Of a stretch of 22,529 nucleotides of DNA, positions 6,178 to 11,414 are shown in pieces. The notes beneath the pieces were generated by a model. It did not search any database and was not told where the DNA came from. It saw only the letters and a list, made by a program, of their open reading frames with translations. The translations under genes and the position numbers were made by a program. The DNA comes from a virus. The stretch lies in the IMG/VR virus record IMGVR_UViG_3300036770_002182, positions 1 to 22,529 of that record. One strand, 5' to 3'. The stretch's first letter is position 1. Each line of letters opens with the position of its first letter.

Positions 6178-6234
6178 ATGTAGCAGGTTTCGGGGGCAGT
6201 GGGGGGTTTGGTGGACAGTTTGGGAACTGGCACA
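6178..6234 (-). promoter_or_regulatory. Divergent family B cassette upstream of 6065
   Basis: The hairpin GTGgaCAGTT ... AACTGgCAC (6212-6234) precedes a weak extended -10, TGC-TACATT (6178-6186). The sequence after it (TAAGGGGGTGGTGAGGG) matches the family B copy near 13630 (TAAGAAGGTGGTGAGGG). A decayed second hairpin copy (about 6088-6114) lies in the leader. It is a plausible promoter for the unit 6065-5067. Confidence 0.45.
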
Positions 6235-6299
6235 CTCATCTGGGACTCAATGGGATTGGTCCTAGGGTCGGGTGCCCCCTCCAGTCTCGGGTGGGACTC

Positions 6300-6390
6300 G
6301 ATGAGACCCCTTGCGGCACCTGGGGGCAAAACCCAAAATACTTTCGATTCTGCCCCTCAGGTGCCCTAGGTCGTCCCCCGCAGTCTCATC
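6300..6390 (-). ncRNA. Candidate structured RNA element
   Basis: Two nested perfect or near-perfect stems occur in 91 nt. The outer stem is GATGAGAC (6300-6307) with GTCTCATC (6383-6390). The inner stem is GGCACCTGGGGGCA (6315-6328) with TGCCCCTCAGGTGCC (6351-6365), 14 bp with one bulge. The region is much more GC-rich than its surroundings and has no coding frame that fits the neighbours. It lies after the stop of the small gene 6422-6544, so it may be an elaborate terminator, or a processed small RNA. Strand is assumed from the flanking genes. Confidence 0.5.
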
Positions 6391-6421
6391 ACCTGTTTAT
6401 GTGAAACTGTTGAGACTGCCC

Positions 6422-6544
6422 TCACATTTCAGGTTGGGCATCAGTTTCATCAGCAACTTCACTTACCAGAGCATCAAGAATGTCAAGAAGTTCATTGCCA
6501 GTGTTGGCACGATTCAGCATAGCAACCATCAGTTCTTGGGACAT
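6422..6544 (-). CDS. ELMVAML-family protein, short copy
   Basis: A 40-residue protein reading MSQELMVAMLNRANTGNELL, then DILDALVSEV and an acidic tail. It is a paralogue of the 66-residue product at 5865-6065. It follows the ArdA-like gene at 6636 by 91 nt with an AU-rich leader (TTCTTTATTCATTCATTTTGATT). The KGATGNQIL/RANTGNELL motif suggests a conserved helix pair. Function unknown. Confidence 0.7.
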   Translation of the reverse strand: MSQELMVAMLNRANTGNELLDILDALVSEVADETDAQPEM

Positions 6545-6635
6545 AATCAAAATGAATGAATAAAGAATAAGTGAGTGTCTTTATCAGTCAGATATTTCCA
6601 ACCCCTAGGCGCATCTCATTCCTATTATCCATCAA

Positions 6636-7142
6636 TCAAAGATGACGGAAGTAATAACCATTCTCCTCATAGAAATCAAATCGCAGAGCAGTTTCCCAAG
6701 TTGCCTCTGCATCAATCACAATCCAATTAGGAATGTTCGCATCACCCATTTCGACAAGGTAATCTACAAAGTCATCTTTGGAATCAAAGTATCCCTCATA
6801 AGTTTCTTCAAAGAGGTGAAGATCACTTACATCAAACAAAGACATAAATGCTGCCACTGCTTCTGGGTTATGATCTTCAATCAGACTATAATAAGTGGGA
6901 AAATACTCTACATTTTCAACTCCTTGATCTTCGATGAAATCATAAAGATCAGATTTACCAGACCCAGCATCATTTACTGCGTCGATGATGCTCTCGATTA
7001 CTTCGGAGTATTCTTCACCAAAATAATCAACAAAGTCAAGAACTTCTTCAAGTTCATAACCATTCTCCACCATTTCATCCACAATCATCACAGTGGAAGG
7101 TGCCAGAGTTTCTTTGTAGTTGTCGGTGAAAGTGATAGACAT
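6636..7142 (-). CDS. ArdA-like anti-restriction protein, diverged copy
   Basis: A 168-residue, very acidic protein. Residues about 90-168 follow the ArdA C-terminal pattern: AVAAFMSLFD, then FEETYEGYFDSKDDFVDYL, IPNWIVIDAEATWETALRFDF and YYFRHL. ArdA proteins are DNA mimics that block type I restriction enzymes. It aligns along its length with the clearer ArdA-like product at 9092-9499, so the two are paralogues. The usual ArdA N-terminal domain motif is not seen, and the 'YIDY' site has become VIDA, so activity is uncertain. The leader is AU-rich. It sits in the unit starting at 7355. Confidence 0.65.
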   Translation of the reverse strand: MSITFTDNYKETLAPSTVMIVDEMVENGYELEEVLDFVDYFGEEYSEVIESIIDAVNDAGSGKSDLYDFIEDQGVENVEYFPTYYSLIEDHNPEAVAAFMSLFDVSDLHLFEETYEGYFDSKDDFVDYLVEMGDANIPNWIVIDAEATWETALRFDFYEENGYYFRHL

Positions 7143-7172
7143 AATTGATTTAAAAATGAGTGGAATTAAAGA

Positions 7173-7355
7173 TCAAACGTCGTAGCAAATAGAACTCTTT
7201 TTGAGTTCAGTGTACCAAACCTTATCGGACTCTGAAAGAATAGAAGTTAGAGACAGAATAAAGTTTGCAGTTTCTGCCGTACTTGCGTTCAGTTCCATGT
7301 GATGATCGTGTCGTTCAATAATCTTACTGTTCATGTAATCAGTGAAGTTGAACAT
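7173..7355 (-). CDS. Hypothetical 60-residue protein
   Basis: Begins MFNFTDYMNSKIIERHDHHM and ends in TELKKSSICYDV. GAGGGA lies upstream of the ATG, and a family C promoter sits 27 nt ahead, so this is the first gene of the unit leading to the ArdA-like gene at 6636. No family is recognised. The His-rich HDHHM near residue 16 is unusual but isolated. Confidence 0.68.
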   Translation of the reverse strand: MFNFTDYMNSKIIERHDHHMELNASTAETANFILSLTSILSESDKVWYTELKKSSICYDV

Positions 7356-7381
7356 AATGTGAATCCCTCAACGACAAATGT

Positions 7382-7436
7382 AGTATAGCAGATGGTAGGG
7401 GGCACAGCAAGGGGTACTGTGCCACTTCATCAAGTG
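7382..7436 (-). promoter_or_regulatory. Family C cassette upstream of 7355
   Basis: An extended -10, TGC-TATACT (7382-7390), is preceded by a 7-bp palindrome GGCACAG/CTGTGCC (7401-7423) and a reduced form of the conserved hairpin (CACTT/AAGTG, 7423-7436). The TGA stop of the gene at 7430-7600 lies in that hairpin's loop. The -10 and the following ACATTTGT are identical in the cassettes at 7850 and 8347. Confidence 0.68.
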
Positions 7437-7600
7437 TCCTGGAAAGTTTCCTTAAACTTCAAGAAAGCATTAGCATCCTCTTCAAACTGAAACAGAGCAA
7501 TGCCTCCACCCATTTCTTCATCTATAACCTGATACCATTGTATCAGAACTTCATTGTCAAGATGATAAACAGGATCAACAGAAAAACGAGGTTCAGTCAT
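7430..7600 (-). CDS. Hypothetical 56-residue protein
   Basis: Reads MTEPRFSVDPVYHLDNEVLI, then a QWYQVIDEEMGGGIALFQFE segment and a helical FLKFKETFQ end. The ATG overlaps the upstream stop as TGATG, so translation is coupled. Its last codons (DT-stop) lie within the reduced hairpin of the family C cassette. The WYQVIDEEMGGG..LF.FE pattern suggests a mixed alpha/beta fold. Function unknown. Confidence 0.68.
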   Translation of the reverse strand: MTEPRFSVDPVYHLDNEVLIQWYQVIDEEMGGGIALFQFEEDANAFLKFKETFQDT

Positions 7601-7827
7601 CAGGTGTCTACCGAGGTGAAAGTTTCAAAGAACAAATCCCACGCATAGTTATCATCAACAAAAGAATGAATCCCTACCTGATCACATACCCATTCGTATG
7701 CCATGTCACAATCAGCATCAGTATTCAGCACAAAATCTTGAAGACCTTCGATTGCACTCAGAAAGGCATTATTCTCAACCAAAGAAAGTCGAACCTTACC
7801 AGTTGAAAGGTCACGGATGATGGTCAT
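7600..7827 (-). CDS. Hypothetical 75-residue acidic protein
   Basis: Begins MTIIRDLSTGKVRLSLVENN and contains a helical acidic C-terminus (YEWVCDQVGIHSFVDDNYAWDLFFETF). The frame opens at a TTG (7845) next to the promoter, but the ATG at 7827 is more likely. It is the first gene of a two-gene unit controlled by the cassette at 7850-7909. No function is recognised. Confidence 0.7.
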   Translation of the reverse strand: MTIIRDLSTGKVRLSLVENNAFLSAIEGLQDFVLNTDADCDMAYEWVCDQVGIHSFVDDNYAWDLFFETFTSVDT

Positions 7828-7849
7828 TGGATTTCTCAAGAACAAATGT

Positions 7850-7909
7850 AGTATAGCAGGGTCTGGGGGGCATTGGAACCCCCCTTGTGCCAGTCTCTCA
7901 ACTGGACAT
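7850..7909 (-). promoter_or_regulatory. Family C cassette upstream of 7827
   Basis: An extended -10, TGC-TATACT (7850-7858), is preceded by a 6-bp G/C hairpin (GGGGGG 7865-7870 with CCCCCC 7879-7884) and by the conserved hairpin (GTGCCAGT 7887-7894, ACTGG-CAT 7901-7909, one bulge). The TGA stop of the upstream gene (7898-7900) lies in the loop of this hairpin. Confidence 0.68.
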
Positions 7910-8323
7910 CTTTACAAACTGTTCCAGAATACCATAGACATCATCAGAACCAATAAATGTACCATCTTTCTTATAATAAGAAGTGCTACATTCAACACCA
8001 GAACGAGAATCAATCGTAGCAGAATTGATCTCCATGATGTTAGAAGTCATCACAGGAAGAAACTGATCAATCAACCAATCCCACACTTCACTGTTGCTAT
8101 TGAGATCTTCACTGTCACATTCAATCAAAAGTTTGCCACCACTGATGCGAACATAATCAGCAAAGTCTACATCAAGGTTATCATTAGAATCAAGACCATA
8201 AAACTCAAAGATAGAGTTTTCTTCCTCCACACATCGAACCGAAAGACCATCCAGATAGGATTGCAGGTTGAAATCATCAACAACTTGGCACTTGGCAGTA
8301 GCAACAAAATGAGTGTAGGACAT
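7898..8323 (-). CDS. Conserved phage protein, 141 residues
   Basis: A protein starting MSYTHFVATAKCQVVDDFNL. The middle (YVRISGGKLLIECDSEDL) is beta-rich, then a helix EVWDWLIDQFLPVM, then MEINSATIDSRSGVECSTSYYKKDGTFIG. The 'GGKL.IE ... W..L...L.PVM ... M..NS...DSR.G' layout recurs in T4-like cyanophages with no known role. It forms a single-gene unit flanked by two family C cassettes. The last codons fall in the hairpin, and the stop is in its loop. Confidence 0.75.
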   Translation of the reverse strand: MSYTHFVATAKCQVVDDFNLQSYLDGLSVRCVEEENSIFEFYGLDSNDNLDVDFADYVRISGGKLLIECDSEDLNSNSEVWDWLIDQFLPVMTSNIMEINSATIDSRSGVECSTSYYKKDGTFIGSDDVYGILEQFVKMSS

Positions 8324-8346
8324 TGTGGTGTCTCAGGAACAAATGT

Positions 8347-8406
8347 AGTATAGCACCTTGGAGGGGGCACCGCAAGGGGTGCTGTGCCAGTTGTCAGACC
8401 GGCACA
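8347..8406 (-). promoter_or_regulatory. Family C cassette upstream of 8323
   Basis: An extended -10, TGC-TATACT (8347-8355), is preceded by a GCACC/GGTGC palindrome (8367-8382) and the conserved hairpin (8383-8406). In the minus-strand RNA that stem is TGTGCCGGT/ACTGGCACA, complete with one G-U pair; the plus-strand RNA would have an A-C mismatch, so the minus strand is the folding one. The TGA stop of the upstream gene (8394-8396) is in the loop. Confidence 0.7.
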
Positions 8407-8606
8407 TCCTCCAATAGTGCTTTATGACAACGATCTGCTTCTTCAAGCATATCTTCATCAATTCGATCCCACTCTACCCAATCATAAGCAGAATAGGTTG
8501 TCTCGTATGATCCATCAGAAAGAAGTGGAGCATACATTAACACTCTGTCATTATCAGGATCCAGAGTATAGGTACAGTTGTTTTTTTGAGAAATAACAAA
8601 AACCAT
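8394..8606 (-). CDS. Conserved cyanophage small protein, 70 residues
   Basis: Begins MVFVISQKNNCTYTLDPDND and continues RVLMYAPLLSDGSYE, then WDRIDEDMLEEADRCHKALLE. The 'YTL....D.VLMY.PLL.DG..' core followed by an acidic helix matches a family of small cyanophage proteins of unknown function. GAGGATTGATT gives a ribosome site, and the start is 2 nt after the upstream stop. The final codons (DVPV-stop) are encoded by the 5' arm and loop of the conserved hairpin. Confidence 0.75.
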   Translation of the reverse strand: MVFVISQKNNCTYTLDPDNDRVLMYAPLLSDGSYETTYSAYDWVEWDRIDEDMLEEADRCHKALLEDVPV

Positions 8607-8608
8607 AA

Positions 8609-8869
8609 TCAATCCTCATCCAACCAGTTGCTAACACCAAAGTCCGCAGGATTTGCTCCCACATCTTCTAGCATAGCAGCAACTTCATCCTCTTCATAAA
8701 ATCGACCGATTTCTTCAATCAGTTCTTCATCCATTGAACAGTTCTTACGAAGATTCATTTCAAGTTGTTCAAAGGCAAATGTAGCAAGAGTATTAAAATC
8801 CATACCTTGAATAATAATCTCACAATAATTTGCGAGCAGTTGATCGTATTGGTCTTGAGTGAGAGACAT
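8609..8869 (-). CDS. Conserved acidic phage protein, 86 residues
   Basis: Starts MSLTQDQYDQLLANYCEIII and is almost wholly helical: GMDFNTLATFAFEQLEMNL, then DEELIEEIGRFYEEDEVAAML and DFGVSNWLDED. This resembles short cyanophage proteins with a 'MD..TL..F......' core; function unknown. The ATG at 8869 is used; a TTG two codons upstream opens the frame. It shares an operon with 9092, 8906 and 8394. Confidence 0.72.
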   Translation of the reverse strand: MSLTQDQYDQLLANYCEIIIQGMDFNTLATFAFEQLEMNLRKNCSMDEELIEEIGRFYEEDEVAAMLEDVGANPADFGVSNWLDED

Positions 8870-8905
8870 AATCAAAAGATGATGATTTTGATGAAAGAAA
8901 TAAAA

Positions 8906-9088
8906 TTAAAAGTCGTTAGAAGGATCTACCGAACCAAATGAATAATCATCATAGAACAGTTCCTCTTCCATAATGTCTGCCATACAATCACTTGCCAACC
9001 AAGGAAACATAGCATCCTCTTGTGCCAGTTGTTCGTAGTCCATAGGATACATTTCTTCGATTTGATTGTTTTGAATGTAAGGATTCAT
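8906..9088 (-). CDS. Hypothetical 60-residue acidic protein
   Basis: Reads MNPYIQNNQIEEMYPMDYEQ and then LAQEDAMFPWLASDCMADIM with a strongly acidic, Tyr-rich end (EEELFYDDYSFGSVD). The start is 3 nt after the stop of the ArdA-like gene at 9092, suggesting coupling; Met13 and Met16 are alternative starts. Such acidity so close to an ArdA-like gene is compatible with a DNA-mimic role, but this is only a guess. Confidence 0.68.
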   Translation of the reverse strand: MNPYIQNNQIEEMYPMDYEQLAQEDAMFPWLASDCMADIMEEELFYDDYSFGSVDPSNDF

Positions 9089-9091
9089 AGA

Positions 9092-9499
9092 TCAAAAATT
9101 GCGACTGAACACATAGTTATTGTTGATTACATAATCCCAAGCAAGATCCTTGGCAAAGGCATCGTAATCAATGTAGGATTCAAGTTCTTCGGGAACAAGA
9201 TGCCCGTAAATCTCATTGAAGAAGTTTTCAGCAAAGGATTCAAAATCACTCCACTCACCATTGTAAGCATCATCAAATTGATTCAGATTATCAAATCCAA
9301 ACTCTGCGACAAAGGCATCTACCGCATCATAACTGACACTTTCACCAATCCGCACAAAATCCTCATAGTATTTCACAAAGGTATCTTCACCGTGCTCGTT
9401 GATGAAAACATAAATGTCTTCCTCATAATAAGAATCTTCGACAAGACCAGCAATGTATTCTTGAGTGGATTCTTTGAGTTGAACTTGAGTTGCGGTCAT
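9092..9499 (-). CDS. ArdA-like anti-restriction protein
   Basis: A 135-residue acidic protein. Residues 56-133 match the ArdA C-terminal region closely: YDAVDAFVAEFG, FDDAYNGEWSDFESFAENFF, then the signature SYIDYDAFAKDLAWDY and VFSRNF. ArdA mimics bent DNA and inhibits type I restriction enzymes. ArdA is usually about 165-170 residues; here the N-terminal domain is shortened or replaced. The frame runs to 9586, but residues there (MPYNTRTQ...) are promoter DNA. The ATG at 9499 has AAAGGAA upstream. It leads a four-gene unit and has a diverged paralogue at 6636. Confidence 0.82.
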   Translation of the reverse strand: MTATQVQLKESTQEYIAGLVEDSYYEEDIYVFINEHGEDTFVKYYEDFVRIGESVSYDAVDAFVAEFGFDNLNQFDDAYNGEWSDFESFAENFFNEIYGHLVPEELESYIDYDAFAKDLAWDYVINNNYVFSRNF

Positions 9500-9526
9500 T
9501 TGCGGTTCCTTTGCTTGTGTCCTTGT

Positions 9527-9586
9527 ATTATAGGGCATCTGGTGCCCCAGTGGGGGTTTAGTGTGCCAGTTCTTAGACTGGCACAC
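9527..9586 (-). promoter_or_regulatory. Family A hairpin/promoter cassette upstream of 9499
   Basis: TATAAT (9527-9532) is abutted by the palindrome GGGCA/TGCCC (9533-9547). The conserved hairpin has a perfect 10-bp stem, GTGTGCCAGT (9561-9570) with ACTGGCACAC (9577-9586). Compared with the copy at 9968-9993 both arms changed at the same positions (AGT/ACT against ACT/AGT), a compensatory change. Positions 9504-9556 are almost identical to 9910-9962. Confidence 0.78.
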
Positions 9587-9904
9587 TCACTGCTTGGCAG
9601 TCCAGTTCATAATCTCCAGCATAGTTTCTGGAGTGATCCACCCCAGAACCTGATCCCCTTCGGGACACCCTGGAAAATCAGTAGAAAATTGATCATCAGG
9701 AGTGAACACTGCAACCTCAGCATCTTCACTGTGCCAGGATCCCCAAACAGGAACAGTTGCACGATAGTCAACATCCTCAAACCGATTTTGGCAGTAGTTT
9801 CCCCCGCCGAACATTACGCTGATCCTCCACCCGTTGGCGAAGGTGATTTGAAATCCCTTTTGAGCAAATGTAGAGAACAACGTAGGATTGAGGAGGTTAG
9901 TCAC
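9587..9904 (-). CDS. Conserved phage protein (FANGWxxSV...GNYC family)
   Basis: A 105-residue protein with KGFQITFANGWRISVMFGGG followed by NYCQNR, then SEDAEVAVFTPDDQF. The 'F.NG...SV..G..NYC ... AEVA' pattern belongs to a common family of small phage proteins with no assigned role. I place the start at a GTG (9904), since AAAGGAACCTGACA supplies a ribosome site; the extension to 9991 is promoter DNA. It is a one-gene unit flanked on both sides by nearly identical family A cassettes, and its last Cys/Pro-rich part (FPGCPEGDQVLGWI) is unusual. Confidence 0.8.
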   Translation of the reverse strand: MTNLLNPTLFSTFAQKGFQITFANGWRISVMFGGGNYCQNRFEDVDYRATVPVWGSWHSEDAEVAVFTPDDQFSTDFPGCPEGDQVLGWITPETMLEIMNWTAKQ

Positions 9905-9932
9905 TGTCAGGTTCCTTTGCTTGTGTCCTTGT

Positions 9933-9993
9933 ATTATAGGGCATCTGGTGCCCCAGTGGGGGGTGTAGTGTGCCACTAGAACAAGTGGCACAT
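9933..9993 (-). promoter_or_regulatory. Family A hairpin/promoter cassette upstream of 9904
   Basis: TATAAT (9933-9938), abutting palindrome GGGCA/TGCCC (9939-9953), and the conserved hairpin TGTGCCACT (9969-9977) with AGTGGCACA (9984-9992). The downstream leader ACAAGGACACAAGCAAAGGA carries the ribosome site. This is the best-preserved copy together with those at 9527 and 14319. Confidence 0.78.
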
Positions 9994-10004
9994 CAGGTAA
10001 GAAA

Positions 10005-10268
10005 CTACCAAACTCCCCGTTTGATGTGATAGTTGCGAATTTCCTTGAAAAGGAATTCTTTCAGTTTAACATCATCAGTTTTTTCGTATGCCTCATACAG
10101 ACGATTTACATAATCCTCTTGTTTGGCACACTTGACTACTTTTGCTGTAGTTACACCCAGATCATTGAGAGTTGATCCAGCACGGACCTTATTCTTACCA
10201 AAATTGCCAGAAATGCGACCAGTGGTACGCAGAGAAGGTTTGATTTTAGAAAGATTGGAGGTAGTCAT
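10005..10268 (-). CDS. Hypothetical 87-residue basic protein
   Basis: Begins MTTSNLSKIKPSLRTTGRIS and stays basic through GNFGKNKVRAG, then helical (EDYVNRLYEAYEKTDDVKLKEFLFKEIRNYHIKRG). The positively charged N-terminus could bind nucleic acid, in contrast to the acidic neighbours. The ATG overlaps the upstream stop (TAATG), so translation is coupled. It ends the unit 10826-10005. No family is recognised. Confidence 0.72.
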   Translation of the reverse strand: MTTSNLSKIKPSLRTTGRISGNFGKNKVRAGSTLNDLGVTTAKVVKCAKQEDYVNRLYEAYEKTDDVKLKEFLFKEIRNYHIKRGVW

Positions 10269-10477
10269 TAGTTACAAGTAAGAACAAGATTCGCAACACG
10301 ATTTTCAGGAATTTGTTCCTGAAGTTTATTGTAGACTTCCTGAAACTGTTGAATCAGGTGAAGATAATAAAGAGACAGTTGTGCATCTTCTTGAACAAAA
10401 TAGGCATTATCTTCTTTTGCTTCAAGAGCAGAGATAATGTCTAGTATTTCACCGGAGGTCAAAGAAATAGAAGTCAT
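10268..10477 (-). CDS. Hypothetical 69-residue helical protein
   Basis: Reads MTSISLTSGEILDIISALEA and then a long helix (LSLYYLHLIQQFQEVYNKLQEQI). The strand plus 'LT..EI..II.AL' start resembles the TEQEL-type proteins at 2891 and 21397. It is coupled to the preceding gene by ATGA and to the next by TAATG. Function unknown. Confidence 0.7.
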   Translation of the reverse strand: MTSISLTSGEILDIISALEAKEDNAYFVQEDAQLSLYYLHLIQQFQEVYNKLQEQIPENRVANLVLTCN

Positions 10478-10638
10478 TTTTGTCCGTAAAATTCAGTGAA
10501 TACATCAGGAGAATCAAGTGCTTTCTCCATCTCTTTGAGAATTGAGATTTCTCGTGCCCAGAACTTCATATCTTTCTGTGCTTTGAGATACTTATTGCGA
10601 GCATCATAGAGTGCTCGTTGTATTTCTACACGGTTCAT
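10474..10638 (-). CDS. Hypothetical 54-residue basic coiled protein
   Basis: An open frame, MNRVEIQRALYDARNKYLKA then QKDMKFWAREISILKEMEKAL, mostly a single charged helix, probably coiled coil. Both ends overlap neighbours as ATGA (10474-10477 and 10635-10638). This perfect fit in a run of coupled genes is the main evidence. No family is recognised. Confidence 0.7.
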   Translation of the reverse strand: MNRVEIQRALYDARNKYLKAQKDMKFWAREISILKEMEKALDSPDVFTEFYGQK

Positions 10639-10826
10639 TTGATGTCGAAGATGTCGAACAGTTCTCGTTGAGTCTTGGTGAAAAGAGTATCAGGTTCTGG
10701 GTAGTTGTGAACTTCCTCTTGAAGTTGCTTGTAAGTATAAAGCATATCTTGCAGGGCAAGAAGTTGCTTTTCAGTCAGGACTTCTTCGATTGTAAGAACT
10801 GTATTCAGCATAGTTTCGCAGGTCAT
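10635..10826 (-). CDS. Hypothetical 63-residue helical protein
   Basis: Begins MTCETMLNTVLTIEEVLTEK, then QLLALQDMLYTYKQLQEEV; the LTEKQL..L.D.LYTYK part recalls the TEQEL-type proteins. The ATG at 10826 follows the GGAGGGAG of the family B leader; Met6 is an alternative. It is the first gene of a four-gene coupled unit. Function unknown. Confidence 0.72.
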   Translation of the reverse strand: MTCETMLNTVLTIEEVLTEKQLLALQDMLYTYKQLQEEVHNYPEPDTLFTKTQRELFDIFDIK

Positions 10827-10848
10827 CGGGTGCTCCCTCCACCCTTTA

Positions 10849-10907
10849 ATAATACCACACTTTCGGGTCTGTGCTCTTTTAGTGTGCCACTAGAACAAGT
10901 GGCACAC
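10849..10907 (-). promoter_or_regulatory. Family B hairpin/promoter cassette upstream of 10826
   Basis: The conserved hairpin has a 10-bp stem, GTGTGCCACT (10882-10891) with AGTGGCACAC (10898-10907), followed by an extended -10, TGG-TATTAT (10849-10857). The leader folds as GGGTG-GAGGGAG-CACCC (about 10845-10829), putting the ribosome site of the gene at 10826 in a hairpin loop. It is a near-identical copy of 3712-3792. Confidence 0.72.
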
Positions 10908-10940
10908 GGTATAAGAGACTTAACGTGAGATCCATTACAT

Positions 10941-11414
10941 CTAGTCTTCATACTTATCTTTTTTAGATAAATTATCTTTTTTCCAAAGAGGTTGAAGATT
11001 AGTGTAATGATTTGCTTTATATTGTTCTTCTAATGAGGATAAATCAAATTTTGATAATGGTTTAATATGATCAATGTGCCATTCACCATAATTTTCCCAA
11101 GTCATTCCGTCTACAAATTTATTTTCAATGTGTTGTAGTAATTCTTCTCTTGAACATCCAAAATTTCTTTCAATGAACTTGGAACCGGATTGATTTTTTA
11201 TACATCTTTTTAATCTAGATCTTAAATTATCAATCAGTCTTCCTTTGGCAGAACTTCTGTATTTTCTTCTATACTCGTTTCTTTTTTCTGGATTATTTTG
11301 ATAAAATAATCTACTTCTCTCATTATGTATTTTTAAATTTTCTGGATTAGACAACCACTTTCTTTTCGTTTCTCTATTAGATTGTCTTCTTTTTTCTGGG
11401 TCTTTATATGGCAT
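10941..11414 (-). CDS. HNH homing endonuclease
   Basis: A 157-residue free-standing HNH nuclease. The N-terminal part (1-70) is very basic and DNA-binding in character (YKDPEKRRQSNRETKRKW). The catalytic core is WHIDHIKPLSKFDL (112-125) followed by NLQPLWKKDN (139-148), giving the His-His pair H113/H116 and the Asn residues N139/N148 of the HNH fold. It is much more AT-rich than its neighbours and lies between the helicase gene and the hairpin that probably ended the helicase transcript, as expected for an inserted mobile gene. A long hairpin covers its start codon and has a late promoter in its loop. Confidence 0.9.
   Translation of the reverse strand: MPYKDPEKRRQSNRETKRKWLSNPENLKIHNERSRLFYQNNPEKRNEYRRKYRSSAKGRLIDNLRSRLKRCIKNQSGSKFIERNFGCSREELLQHIENKFVDGMTWENYGEWHIDHIKPLSKFDLSSLEEQYKANHYTNLQPLWKKDNLSKKDKYED

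Noticed and set aside
6066-6404. Open frames on both strands across 6066-6404 (87 and 104 codons)
   Set aside because: The sequence is GC-rich with strong palindromes and the translations are Pro/Gly-rich without any family resemblance; the region contains cassette-like hairpins and a promoter-like box.
6576-6620. A 14-codon frame ending MRLGVGNI before the short ELMVAML gene
   Set aside because: Too short to support from one sequence; no clear ribosome site; kept only as a note.
6642-7148. A 168-codon plus-strand frame opposite the ArdA-like gene
   Set aside because: It is the antisense shadow of the acidic gene on the minus strand; its product is hydrophobic without pattern, and no plus-strand promoter or ribosome site is present.
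9020-9979. A 319-codon plus-strand frame
   Set aside because: It crosses three minus-strand genes and two promoter cassettes and includes the reverse of the hairpins as protein; clearly a shadow.
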